A stretch of 11,015 bases of DNA from Bacteroidia bacterium (GTDB taxonomy: Bacteria; Bacteroidota; Bacteroidia; Cytophagales; Cyclobacteriaceae). Where the stretch lies: assembly GCA_016650355.1 (NCBI GenBank), contig JAENVX010000118.1, forward strand, positions 1-11,015, in the 5' to 3' direction. The position numbers were made by a program, and so were the translations under genes. Of this stretch, positions 1-7,516 are shown in pieces (position 1 is the first letter of the stretch; every line of letters begins with the position of its first letter). The notes beneath the pieces were generated by a model. That model was not told where the DNA came from. It saw only the letters and a list, made by a program, of their open reading frames with translations, and made no database searches.

Positions 1-2470
1 GAATAGTTCCACCTTCAACGACTTCGCCTTTAAGAATCTCTTCGGCAACAGGGTCTTCCAGGTATTTTTGAATGGCCCTGTTCAATGGCCTTGCTCCAAA
101 CTGGTGATCATATCCCTTCTCGGCAAGGAAATCTTTTGCCTTCTCAGAAAGTTCAACAGTATAACCAAGAGCAGTAATCCGCTTGAATAGTTTGCCGAGT
201 GTGATATCAATGATCTTGTGGATATGCTCACGTTGCAAGGAGTTGAAGATGATCACGTCATCGAGGCGGTTAAGAAATTCTGGTGAGAACACCCGCTTCA
301 ACGCATTTTGAATGGTGCTTTTCATCTGCTCTTCTTCGTTGGCCTGTTTGGCTTTAGAAGCGAAACCGATTCCAGATCCAAAATCTTTAAGGTCACGTAC
401 TCCTATGTTGGAAGTCATGATAATAATTGTATTCCGGAAATCCACTCTTCGGCCCAACCCATCAGTCAGAATGCCATCATCTAATACCTGCAACAGGATA
501 TTGAACACATCCGGATGCGCTTTTTCAATTTCGTCAAGCAGCACAACACTGTAGGGTTTGCGTCTTACTTTCTCTGTAAGCTGCCCACCTTCTTCGTAAC
601 CAACATATCCTGGAGGTGCTCCAACAAGACGCGATACAGAAAACTTCTCCATGTACTCGCTCATGTCTATTCTCACCAAAGAATCATCCTTGTCGAAGAG
701 ATACGTAGCCAGGATTTTGGCTAATTCTGTTTTCCCAACTCCTGTTGGGCCAAGGAAAATAAATGATCCAATTGGCTTCTTGGGATCTTTTAACCCAACA
801 CGTGTTCGCTGTATTGCACGGGTTAATTTTTTAATAGCCTCCGCTTGGCCAATCACTTTTCCACTAAGCTCTTCAGACATACCCAATAATTTATTGCTCT
901 CTTTTTGAGCAATTCTCTTCATCGGAATGCCCGTCATCATAGCAACAACATCAGCAACATTGTCTTCCGTCACGGTGTATTTCTCGGTCCGGGTTTTTTC
1001 TTCCCACTTCGCTTTGGCTATATCAAGCTGTTCAATCAATTTCTTTTCTTTATCACGAAGTTGCGCTGCCTCTTCATATTTTTGGCTTTTCACCACGCGG
1101 TTCTTTTCTTTCTTTACATCCTCAATTGCCTCTTCATATTTCATTATGTCTTCCGGCACATGAATATTATTGATGTGAACACGAGCACCGGCTTCGTCTA
1201 AAACGTCAATTGCTTTGTCAGGCAAAAAGCGATCGCTGATATAACGATCAGAAAGCTTTACACAAGCATCAATAGCTTCTTTTGTATAATTTACGTGATG
1301 GTGATCTTCGTATTTTTCCTTGATATTATCCAGGATTTGAATGGTTTCTTCAACGGTAGTTGAATCAACCATTACCACTTGAAACCTACGCGCCAAAGCT
1401 CCGTCTTTTTCAATGTACTGACGATATTCGTCCAGCGTAGTAGCACCGATACATTGAATTTCTCCCCGAGCCAGTGCGGGCTTAAACATGTTTGAAGCAT
1501 CTAATGAGCCAGAGGCACCACCGGCACCAACAATAGTATGAAGTTCATCGATGAAGAGGATGACATCCGGAGACTTCTCCAATTCATTCATCACAGCTTT
1601 CATGCGTTCTTCGAATTGTCCACGGTACTTCGTTCCGGCAACCAAGGATGCCAAATCCAACGTCACAACTCGCTTCCCGAATAATACTCGAGAAACTTTT
1701 TTCTGTATAATGCGCAAAGCCAACCCCTCAGCAATCGCTGTTTTACCTACACCCGGTTCGCCAATTAATATTGGATTATTCTTTTTTCTGCGACTCAGAA
1801 TTTGAGCCACCCGTTCAATTTCTTTTTCACGACCAACGATAGGATCCAGCTTGTTATCTTCGGCCATCTTGGTTAAGTCACGTCCGAAATTATCAAGCAC
1901 AGGAGTACGTGATTTTTCAACGCCCTTCTTTTCTTTTCCCTGTCCAGCCTGTCCGGGAGCTGAGCCAAACATTTTAGAGGAATCGTCATCGGGATCATCC
2001 GTATCAGATGATGCCGTGGGTTGGTCATGCTGGTATTCCAACATTTCCTTTACAACATCGTAAGCCACGTCAAATTTGTTTAAGATTTGGGTTGCAAGAT
2101 TATCAGGATCGCGTAAGATGGAAAGCAACAGGTGCTCTGTGCCAATCAGTTGAGCTTTAAAAATTTTAGCCTCCAGGTATGTTATTTTCAACACTTTCTC
2201 AGAAGCGCGTGTGAGTGGAATATTTGCAAGATTTTTTATTTCGTGCGTGGCCGTTCCCTTTGAAATTTTTTCAATTTCACCTCGCAGCTCATCAAGTGGG
2301 ACGCCAAGTTTTTTCAGCACACCAACAGCAACGCCTTCCCCTTCACGCACCATGCCTAAGAGCAGATGTTCAGTACCGATATAATCGTGTCCTAACCGCA
2401 ATGCCTCTTCGCGACTTAAGGAGATAACTTCCTTTACACGGTTAGAAAATTTAGCTTCCATATTTGCCAT
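1..2470 (-). CDS. clpC: ClpC, ATP-dependent Clp protease ATP-binding subunit (3' end cut by window)
   Basis: Hsp100 unfoldase that threads substrates into ClpP in the cytoplasm. I translated 823 residues from the minus strand; the frame is open at the left edge, so roughly 20-30 C-terminal residues are probably missing. Order of domains: two Clp_N repeats (each with GTEHLLL) in residues 1-145, an acidic and Gly-rich linker, AAA-1 with Walker A GEPGVGKT (237-244) and Walker B acid pair D308-E309, a UVR-type coiled segment near 455-490 (YEEAAQLRDKEKKL), and AAA-2 with GPTGVGKT (574-581) and LLDEIEKAHPD. An IGF tripeptide at 701-703 matches the ClpP-docking loop. The UVR segment makes it ClpC rather than ClpA or ClpB. 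The first ATG gives MANMEAKFSN; the ATG three codons later (2461) gives MEAKFSNRVKEV, which fits the family better and may be the true start. It lies 116 bp downstream of the WbqC gene on the same strand, with its own candidate promoter. Confidence 0.97.
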   Translation of the reverse strand, partial: MANMEAKFSNRVKEVISLSREEALRLGHDYIGTEHLLLGMVREGEGVAVGVLKKLGVPLDELRGEIEKISKGTATHEIKNLANIPLTRASEKVLKITYLEAKIFKAQLIGTEHLLLSILRDPDNLATQILNKFDVAYDVVKEMLEYQHDQPTASSDTDDPDDDSSKMFGSAPGQAGQGKEKKGVEKSRTPVLDNFGRDLTKMAEDNKLDPIVGREKEIERVAQILSRRKKNNPILIGEPGVGKTAIAEGLALRIIQKKVSRVLFGKRVVTLDLASLVAGTKYRGQFEERMKAVMNELEKSPDVILFIDELHTIVGAGGASGSLDASNMFKPALARGEIQCIGATTLDEYRQYIEKDGALARRFQVVMVDSTTVEETIQILDNIKEKYEDHHHVNYTKEAIDACVKLSDRYISDRFLPDKAIDVLDEAGARVHINNIHVPEDIMKYEEAIEDVKKEKNRVVKSQKYEEAAQLRDKEKKLIEQLDIAKAKWEEKTRTEKYTVTEDNVADVVAMMTGIPMKRIAQKESNKLLGMSEELSGKVIGQAEAIKKLTRAIQRTRVGLKDPKKPIGSFIFLGPTGVGKTELAKILATYLFDKDDSLVRIDMSEYMEKFSVSRLVGAPPGYVGYEEGGQLTEKVRRKPYSVVLLDEIEKAHPDVFNILLQVLDDGILTDGLGRRVDFRNTIIIMTSNIGVRDLKDFGSGIGFASKAKQANEEEQMKSTIQNALKRVFSPEFLNRLDDVIIFNSLQREHIHKIIDITLGKLFKRITALGYTVELSEKAKDFLAEKGYDHQFGARPLNRAIQKYLEDPVAEEILKGEVVEGGTI

Positions 2471-2484
2471 GTTCTTGGATATTG

Positions 2485-2516
2485 TAAATGTAAAGTTTTA
2501 AGATTGATTATTCAAA
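2485..2516 (-). promoter_or_regulatory. Candidate clpC promoter (Bacteroidota type)
   Basis: Reading the minus strand, TTTG (2516-2513) is followed after 20 bp by TACATTTA (2492-2485). This matches the Bacteroidota pattern TTTG, about 19-20 bp, TAnnTTTG with one mismatch in the -7 box. Transcription would begin near 2478, giving a leader of about 8 nt to the ATG at 2470 or about 17 nt to the ATG at 2461, which mildly favours the later start. Inferred from consensus only. Confidence 0.4.
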
Positions 2517-2586
2517 GGTCAACTACCGAAGGCGAAGATTGTGCACAATGGCATTAAACTTCAAACATCAACTTATTTTTATTTGT

Positions 2587-3219
2587 TCATGCATACTTTT
2601 GTGATGCTCGGAGCACTTTCGCTGCATTAGGCCCTTCACAAAATAAAAGGTCAATGAAGCTTAGGTTAGGTACAAACATATTGCCAAAAACTTGTTGGTA
2701 AGGGATTGGTTTATAAAAAGGCCTATCGGAATAAGGCTTTTTAGCTTGAATTACTGACCTCAGGTCTTGAATTGATGAATCGAGCGTTTTTTGGTACGCC
2801 ACACTTTCCGAAAATGGCAAATCAGATTTCAAAGATTCCAGACAGAATGACAGCATAGAATGATTTAAATCAAAAAGAAACTTGTAACCCTTGAAGATTT
2901 GGTTGCGAAAGTCGGATTCATAATGTTCAAAAAAGGGTGCACTCTTGTATGCCGAATGGAGTGTACGCCACAAACCGTTCTGCCATTTTGTTGAGTAGTC
3001 TATTCGAACATCCTTTATTAAGACTTTTCCGCTCTTTTCTGTAAGAGGAATGGATAGCATTGCTGTTCCTTGTGATGTGTTAATATAAAAGCGGTTACGA
3101 TAGCTTTGTTTAACAAAGTGCTCGTGTTTCTCAAGAATAATTTCACCGAAGGTTTGGAGTACACAAAAATATTCAAGGGAAGGCAACGTGTGGAGTTCGA
3201 TGAGCGTGACCTTGTTCAT
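2587..3219 (-). CDS. WbqC family protein
   Basis: A 210-residue cytoplasmic protein with no signal peptide or membrane segment. Family marks I recognise are LPSLEYF (12-18), QSYRNRFYI (38-46), the Trp/His/Tyr-rich block WRTLHSAYKSAPFFEHY (84-100) and a C-terminal block FVPNLSFIDLLFCEGPNA (182-199). WbqC was first named from O-antigen clusters, but the biochemical activity is unsettled. In Bacteroidota the gene is usually found outside polysaccharide clusters, and nothing here suggests glycan synthesis. The start is ATG at 3219, 11 bp after the stop of the YciO-type gene, so the two are probably co-transcribed. No hairpin follows the stop, so readthrough into clpC is possible. The family call is firm; the function is unknown. 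Confidence 0.85.
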   Translation of the reverse strand: MNKVTLIELHTLPSLEYFCVLQTFGEIILEKHEHFVKQSYRNRFYINTSQGTAMLSIPLTEKSGKVLIKDVRIDYSTKWQNGLWRTLHSAYKSAPFFEHYESDFRNQIFKGYKFLFDLNHSMLSFCLESLKSDLPFSESVAYQKTLDSSIQDLRSVIQAKKPYSDRPFYKPIPYQQVFGNMFVPNLSFIDLLFCEGPNAAKVLRASQKYA

Positions 3220-3230
3220 AACAACTCAGA

Positions 3231-3854
3231 TTAGAAATTGAAATCACCTAAGCCTTGACGTTTAACCACAGGATCACCTTCGCTAAAATCCACTATGGTA
3301 GAAGGAATATTTCCTCCTGCTCCTCCATCGATAACGAGTTCAACTAAATGTTTAAAATCTTCAAATATTTCCTCTGGATCGGTCGTGTATTCTTTAATAA
3401 GATCATCATCTTTTATAGATGAACTGATCAATGGATTACCCAAATGATTTACAATTTCTAATGGTATAGGATGATTTGGTATGCGAATACCCACTGTCTT
3501 TTTATTTACCCCCAAAATTTTTGGAACGTTTGAATTAGATTCGAATATATAGGTGAATGGTCCTGGCAACGATGCTTTTAAAATCTTAAATGTTGGAGTG
3601 TCGATTCGTTGAACGTATTTTGAGATATGACTGAGATCATAGCAGATAAAAGAAAGGTTTAACTTTTGAGGTTTTACTCCAGTGATTTGGCATAGTCGCT
3701 CAACAGCCCTGCGATTCATCAGGTTACAGCCAATCCCATATATGGTATCAGTGGGATACACAATTATTCCGCCTTTATTCAGGACGTCTACCACCTGATT
3801 AATTTTTCTCTCTTCAGGGTTTTGTGGATGTATCTTTAGAAATTCAGCAATCAC
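3231..3854 (-). CDS. Sua5/YciO/YrdC family protein, YciO subgroup
   Basis: A 207-residue protein of the fold used by threonylcarbamoyl-AMP synthases (first step of the tRNA t6A37 modification). Visible marks are PTDTIYG (34-40), GPFTYIF (98-104), VGIRIPNHPI (121-130), STIVDF (185-190) and a late VVKRQGLGD. Overall it matches E. coli YciO (TIGMRVPSNPI, DPEEI, DLIIHGG, VVREGVGD) better than TsaC/YrdC. The KxRPxxK stretch of TsaC is absent near residue 60 (TGVKPQKLNL), and the TSAN-like motif reads SSSI (144-147). E. coli YciO is reported not to replace TsaC, so t6A synthesis should not be assumed. The start is GTG at 3854: an in-frame TAA lies 3 codons upstream and no ATG occurs before residue 46. 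The gene is divergent from mltG across 89 bp and is followed 11 bp later by the WbqC gene. Confidence 0.88.
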   Translation of the reverse strand: MIAEFLKIHPQNPEERKINQVVDVLNKGGIIVYPTDTIYGIGCNLMNRRAVERLCQITGVKPQKLNLSFICYDLSHISKYVQRIDTPTFKILKASLPGPFTYIFESNSNVPKILGVNKKTVGIRIPNHPIPLEIVNHLGNPLISSSIKDDDLIKEYTTDPEEIFEDFKHLVELVIDGGAGGNIPSTIVDFSEGDPVVKRQGLGDFNF

Positions 3855-3924
3855 AAATGCAAATTACCCCAATTTAATTACTAACTCTTCTTAGTAGTGT
3901 TCAAAAACTGTGTTGTCAAATTCG

Positions 3925-3932
3925 TAATTTTG
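3925..3932 (+). promoter_or_regulatory. Candidate -7 box of the mltG operon promoter
   Basis: TAATTTTG is an exact match to the Bacteroidota -7 consensus TAnnTTTG and ends 11 bp before the mltG ATG. No clear TTTG is seen 19-21 bp upstream, so the -33 element is weak or absent. If used, the leader would be only about 5 nt. The match is direct; its use is inference. Confidence 0.4.
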
Positions 3933-3943
3933 AAATTTAAAAT

Positions 3944-4999
3944 ATGGCAGAAGTACCAAAAGTAAAACTTGCAGTCTACCTCGTAAGTTCAGTCTTGTTG
4001 ATCACCTTTATTTTTTATGGTTATCAAATTGTTTACACACCAAATATTCTGGTCGATCGGGATGATCAATTGTTTATTGTGCATAAGGGCTACACCTATC
4101 GACAAGTGCAAGATGATTTGGCGAGGGGAAAATTTGTCAATGATTTTGTATCCTTCAGCTTTTTAGCCCGACTCATGGATTATGACAAGACGATTAAGCC
4201 TGGTCGTTATGCATTGAGGAGAAACATGACCAATATAGAGGCCATCCGGGTACTAAGAGCAGGTATACAGGAGCCAGTAAATATTACGTTTACCAACGTA
4301 AGGCTGGTTACTGAATTGGGAGAAAAAATAACGAAGAACACTGGTGTAAGCCCTGCTGAGTTTTATGAGGCGCTAGATGAATTTATAGTAAGCAATAAGG
4401 AGGGTTTTACGAAGGAGACCATACTTTGCATGTTCTTACCTAATACATATGAAGTATATTATAATACTTCAGCGATTGATTTGGTGGAGCGAATGCACAC
4501 CGAGTACGTAAAATTTTGGAATGATGAACGAATAGATAAGGCCAACGCACTTGGACTTACACCTATTGAAGTTTCAATTCTGGCTTCCATAGTTCAAGCA
4601 GAAACGGTCAAGCAGGATGAGGCACCCATCATCGCAGGTTTGTATGTCAATCGACTGAAATCAGACATGGCGTTACAAGCAGACCCAACGTTAGTATTTG
4701 CTGTTGGTGATTTTGGGCTTAAGCGTGTACTTAACGAGCACAAGGAAGTTGATTCACCCTATAACACCTACACACATACAGGTCTTCCACCGGGCCCGAT
4801 TAATATGCCAAGGATTTCGACACTAGAGGCAGTGCTGGAATATGCAAAACATAAATATGTTTACATGTGCGCGCGTGAGGATTTTTCGGGTAATCATAAT
4901 TTTGCAGCAACTTTGAATGAGCATTCAAAGAACGCCCGAAAATATCAGGCGGCATTGACGATTGAACAGCAAAAAGGAAGAGCCGCAAAGAAAAAATAG
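3944..4999 (+). CDS. mltG: MltG, endolytic murein transglycosylase (YceG-like)
   Basis: Inner-membrane lytic transglycosylase that cuts nascent peptidoglycan strands and is thought to set glycan chain length. The 351-residue protein has a single N-terminal membrane segment (about 8-28), then a LysM-like subdomain (about 40-110, IVHKGYTYRQVQDDL and IKPGRYAL), then the catalytic YceG domain. The expected catalytic Glu is E220 in SIVQAET. It is followed by the conserved stretches AGLYVNRLKSDMALQADPT and YNTYTHTGLPPGPI, and a C-terminal HNFAATLNEH. Length is normal. The start is ATG, 11 bp after a TAATTTTG box. The stop is 2 nt before the ATG of the thioesterase gene, so it heads a three-gene operon. 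The tail is Lys-rich. Confidence 0.96.
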   Translation: MAEVPKVKLAVYLVSSVLLITFIFYGYQIVYTPNILVDRDDQLFIVHKGYTYRQVQDDLARGKFVNDFVSFSFLARLMDYDKTIKPGRYALRRNMTNIEAIRVLRAGIQEPVNITFTNVRLVTELGEKITKNTGVSPAEFYEALDEFIVSNKEGFTKETILCMFLPNTYEVYYNTSAIDLVERMHTEYVKFWNDERIDKANALGLTPIEVSILASIVQAETVKQDEAPIIAGLYVNRLKSDMALQADPTLVFAVGDFGLKRVLNEHKEVDSPYNTYTHTGLPPGPINMPRISTLEAVLEYAKHKYVYMCAREDFSGNHNFAATLNEHSKNARKYQAALTIEQQKGRAAKKK

Positions 5000-5001
5000 T
5001 T

Positions 5002-5406
5002 ATGTATATTTCTGAAACCCACATTCGCGTTCGCTATGGAGAGACAGATCAGATGGGTTATGTCTATTATGGCAATTATGCCATGTATTATGAAGTGGCA
5101 AGGGTTGAAAGCTTGCGTCAGCTTGGTCTCACCTATAAGGAGCTTGAGGCAATGGGAGTGATGATGCCGGTGTTGGAAAATAAGTCGAAGTATATTTCAC
5201 CGGCTTATTATGATGACCTTTTGAAGATCGTAACCACGATTCGGATGAAGCCTAGCGTGAGAATATCCTTTGAGTTTGAAATTTTTAATGAACAGAAAAA
5301 GTTAATTCATACAGGCGAAACATTGCTTGCATTTGTTAATATTAGCGATGGACGACCTTGCCGACCACCTGAAGTTTTTCAAAAAGTATTGGCGCCATAT
5401 TTTTGA
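5002..5406 (+). CDS. Acyl-CoA thioesterase, YbgC/4-hydroxybenzoyl-CoA thioesterase family
   Basis: A 134-residue single hotdog-fold enzyme, expected to hydrolyse acyl-CoA thioesters in the cytoplasm as an oligomer. The active-site signature is RYGETDQMGYVYYGNYAMYY (11-30), with D16 as the expected catalytic Asp. The His often seen in the VYH version of the motif is Tyr here, a common variant. EVARVESLRQLG (31-42) begins the central helix, and the strands ISFEFEIFN and GETLLAFVN complete the fold. The substrate cannot be read from the sequence. YbgC is part of the Tol-Pal locus in Proteobacteria, but no tol genes are near. The gene starts 2 nt after mltG stops, and its TGA overlaps the ATG of the next gene by one base, which suggests translational coupling. 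Confidence 0.92.
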   Translation: MYISETHIRVRYGETDQMGYVYYGNYAMYYEVARVESLRQLGLTYKELEAMGVMMPVLENKSKYISPAYYDDLLKIVTTIRMKPSVRISFEFEIFNEQKKLIHTGETLLAFVNISDGRPCRPPEVFQKVLAPYF

Positions 5407-6401
5407 TGAGATACAGTATCCGAAAAAGAATCTTTCAATTTTCATCTGCTCGAAAGAGTAGAAAATGGCTTAAGAGAATAAAGTTCAAGCGTTATGATAA
5501 TCTCACCCTTTATGAATTTTTAAAAATATTCACCCGGAACATACACGAAGATGAAATTATGGATAGGGCCAATGGTGTCTCCTATAATTTTATCCTCGCA
5601 ATTTTTCCGGCAATTATATTTTTGTTTACACTTATTCCTTATATCTCGATATACTTTCCAGAGTTCACTACCGCCAGTATCATGGAGTTTCTGGGGCAGA
5701 TGATGCCTCCAACCATGTACGAGGTAGTGTCCTCCACGGTGTTAGATATTTTAAGTAATCAGCGCGGTGGTTTATTAACGATTGGTTTTGTATTTGCACT
5801 CTATCTTGCTACCAACGGAATGCAATCGTTGATGCGCGCATTCAATTCCTGTTATCGAACGGTAGAAAAGCGTAGTGCAATTAAGATGCGTCTTACAGCA
5901 ATTGGTCTTACGGTGATGTTGGCTTTTGTTCTTTTCTTCGCGGTGGCTTTGTTAATTGTGGGCCAGATGTTAATCAATCATGTCACAGCCAACATCTCCG
6001 AGTTTAGTCATTTGGATCTGGATAATTTTACCCTGTATCTAATTCTTGTGCTACGATTCTGCATCATCTTCGCTGTATTTTTCTTTACCATATCTGCCAT
6101 TTATTATTTTGGCCCGGCCGTACATTACAACTGGAGTTTTTTTTCTTTGGGTTCGTTTTTAGCAACGCTCTCATGCCTTGGTATTTCGTATGGGTTCTCT
6201 TACTACGTTACTAATTTTGGGAGTTACAATAAAATATACGGATCTATCGGAGCATTGATAGCCCTGATGATCTGGATTCAATTGCTTACGATTATTTTGC
6301 TGTACGGATACGAGATAAATGCGAGTCTACATTACGGTACAAAAATGCAGGCTTTGGATACGTTTAGCAAAACCACAAGGCAAGAGAAGTCAATGCGATG
6401 A
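5406..6401 (+). CDS. YihY/virulence factor BrkB family membrane protein
   Basis: A polytopic inner-membrane protein of 331 residues. It has a basic N-terminal tail (1-30), then NGVSYNFILAIFPAIIFLF (57-75), and about six hydrophobic segments near 61-84, 122-142, 163-189, 209-235, 245-268 and 279-302. The last segment carries the family signature YGSIGALIALMIWIQLL, followed by GYEINASL. Older databases label such proteins ribonuclease BN, but E. coli RNase BN is a different protein, so that name should not be used. The true role is unknown; a transporter is plausible. I chose the ATG at 5406, which overlaps the TGA of the thioesterase gene (TGATG); a TTG one codon earlier is less likely. The gene ends the mltG operon. 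Its stop directly abuts the stop of the convergent gene, and no terminator hairpin is visible. Confidence 0.93.
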   Translation: MRYSIRKRIFQFSSARKSRKWLKRIKFKRYDNLTLYEFLKIFTRNIHEDEIMDRANGVSYNFILAIFPAIIFLFTLIPYISIYFPEFTTASIMEFLGQMMPPTMYEVVSSTVLDILSNQRGGLLTIGFVFALYLATNGMQSLMRAFNSCYRTVEKRSAIKMRLTAIGLTVMLAFVLFFAVALLIVGQMLINHVTANISEFSHLDLDNFTLYLILVLRFCIIFAVFFFTISAIYYFGPAVHYNWSFFSLGSFLATLSCLGISYGFSYYVTNFGSYNKIYGSIGALIALMIWIQLLTIILLYGYEINASLHYGTKMQALDTFSKTTRQEKSMR

Positions 6402-7502
6402 TTACCGCTGGATTAAGTTTCCTTTTAAATCAAATGTGTAGTAGAGTGTTAAGGCATCACGCGAATTGCCATCTGCTACTAAGATCATAAAATTTCTTAG
6501 CCCACGATCGATAAACTCACCAAGATCAACCTCATGTTGCTGATCAAAGGTCACGTCAAACTCTTTCTTATATTTTTTAAGGAGAGTATTAGTTGCTTCA
6601 TCGTATACCAAAACCTGAAAAGGTGTTTTGTCGGCCAATTTCAAATTTAGTTTTATCGATCGCTGCAGCTGTTGTTTTGGTTTGGGCTCATGGTATTTCA
6701 CAACTCGGTTTACGAGTAAGTAGGGCATTTGAGTTTGCTTTTGTATGCCGTATATACGATAGATGTATGTACCTTCTTTTACAAGCGAATCACTTGCTGA
6801 ATAATAAAGAACAGGAGCTCCATAAGAATTGCTTGTGGCGCCTATTTCTCTAATAAAATCTTGCTTGATAGCATTGTGTATGCCCCTATACAATTTAAAC
6901 GATTCCAACATCGCTATTTTTTCTTCTGTGACGGACCAGCTAAGATTTACAATTTTTCCTTTAAGTGTTGCTATAACGGGTATTGTATCATAAGTTAAAT
7001 TTGAATCCCGAAGTGGCAATCCTGTTGGTTTATCACTGATTTGAATTCCAAACGAACACTGATCATCTAAAAATCCATCAATGTTTACCAGGTATTGAAT
7101 GCTTGGTTTCAGAGAATCAATTTGAATAAACACATCTTCTTGCCTTATTTTTGGGAGACAGGAATGTATTTTATAGGATTTTGTCTCACAAGGATTTCCT
7201 TCAATAAGAATTACCTGCAAGCCCTGCAGATCCCTACAATTTTGATTTGATAAATTGATGAAATAGGTACCCTCAATTGGCACTGAAAAATTGAACCATT
7301 GATCGTTATGATAAACAAGGCATTTATTTGTCAAGGCTTTATTTATACATCCCCATTCTACATCCGATTGTGCAGTAGAAGAATGTGTTGGATCTGCATT
7401 GATGTCAAGCGCAATTCTATTACGGATAGCGTTGTTTTTAACCTGTGCTACTAAACTATTTGTTAGGCCAACCAAGACAAAGAGTAGAACGTGTCTTGCC
7501 AT
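6402..7502 (-). CDS. Secreted six-cysteine protein of unknown function
   Basis: I do not recognise this gene. The 366-residue product begins with a likely signal peptide (hydrophobic 4-19, LVAQ, cleavage near 19-20) and has no lipobox Cys, so it is probably periplasmic, outer-membrane associated or exported. All six cysteines (52, 61, 89, 105, 115, 149) lie in the first domain (about 48-157), which reads like a beta-sandwich (WFNFSVPIEGTYFINLS, then YLVNIDGF). This suggests three disulfides. A second region (about 172-272) with IVNLSWSV, SFKLYRG and GTYIYRIYGI resembles a fibronectin type III fold. The last about 90 residues are beta-rich and Lys-rich. I see no clear type IX secretion C-terminal signal. 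The start is ATG at 7502, 14 bp after the helicase stop, so the two are probably co-transcribed. Confidence 0.75.
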   Translation of the reverse strand: MARHVLLFVLVGLTNSLVAQVKNNAIRNRIALDINADPTHSSTAQSDVEWGCINKALTNKCLVYHNDQWFNFSVPIEGTYFINLSNQNCRDLQGLQVILIEGNPCETKSYKIHSCLPKIRQEDVFIQIDSLKPSIQYLVNIDGFLDDQCSFGIQISDKPTGLPLRDSNLTYDTIPVIATLKGKIVNLSWSVTEEKIAMLESFKLYRGIHNAIKQDFIREIGATSNSYGAPVLYYSASDSLVKEGTYIYRIYGIQKQTQMPYLLVNRVVKYHEPKPKQQLQRSIKLNLKLADKTPFQVLVYDEATNTLLKKYKKEFDVTFDQQHEVDLGEFIDRGLRNFMILVADGNSRDALTLYYTFDLKGNLIQR

Positions 7503-7516
7503 GATTACAGACTTAT

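Noticed and set aside
1070..1143. Near-repeat of tgcctcttcatattt at two sites about 55 bp apart
   Set aside because: Both encode KYEEA in the coiled middle segment of ClpC, so similar protein sequence accounts for the repeat.
905..1201. Plus-strand open frames over the left 2.4 kb
   Set aside because: They are antisense to clpC, whose full reading frame with intact ATPase motifs explains the region.
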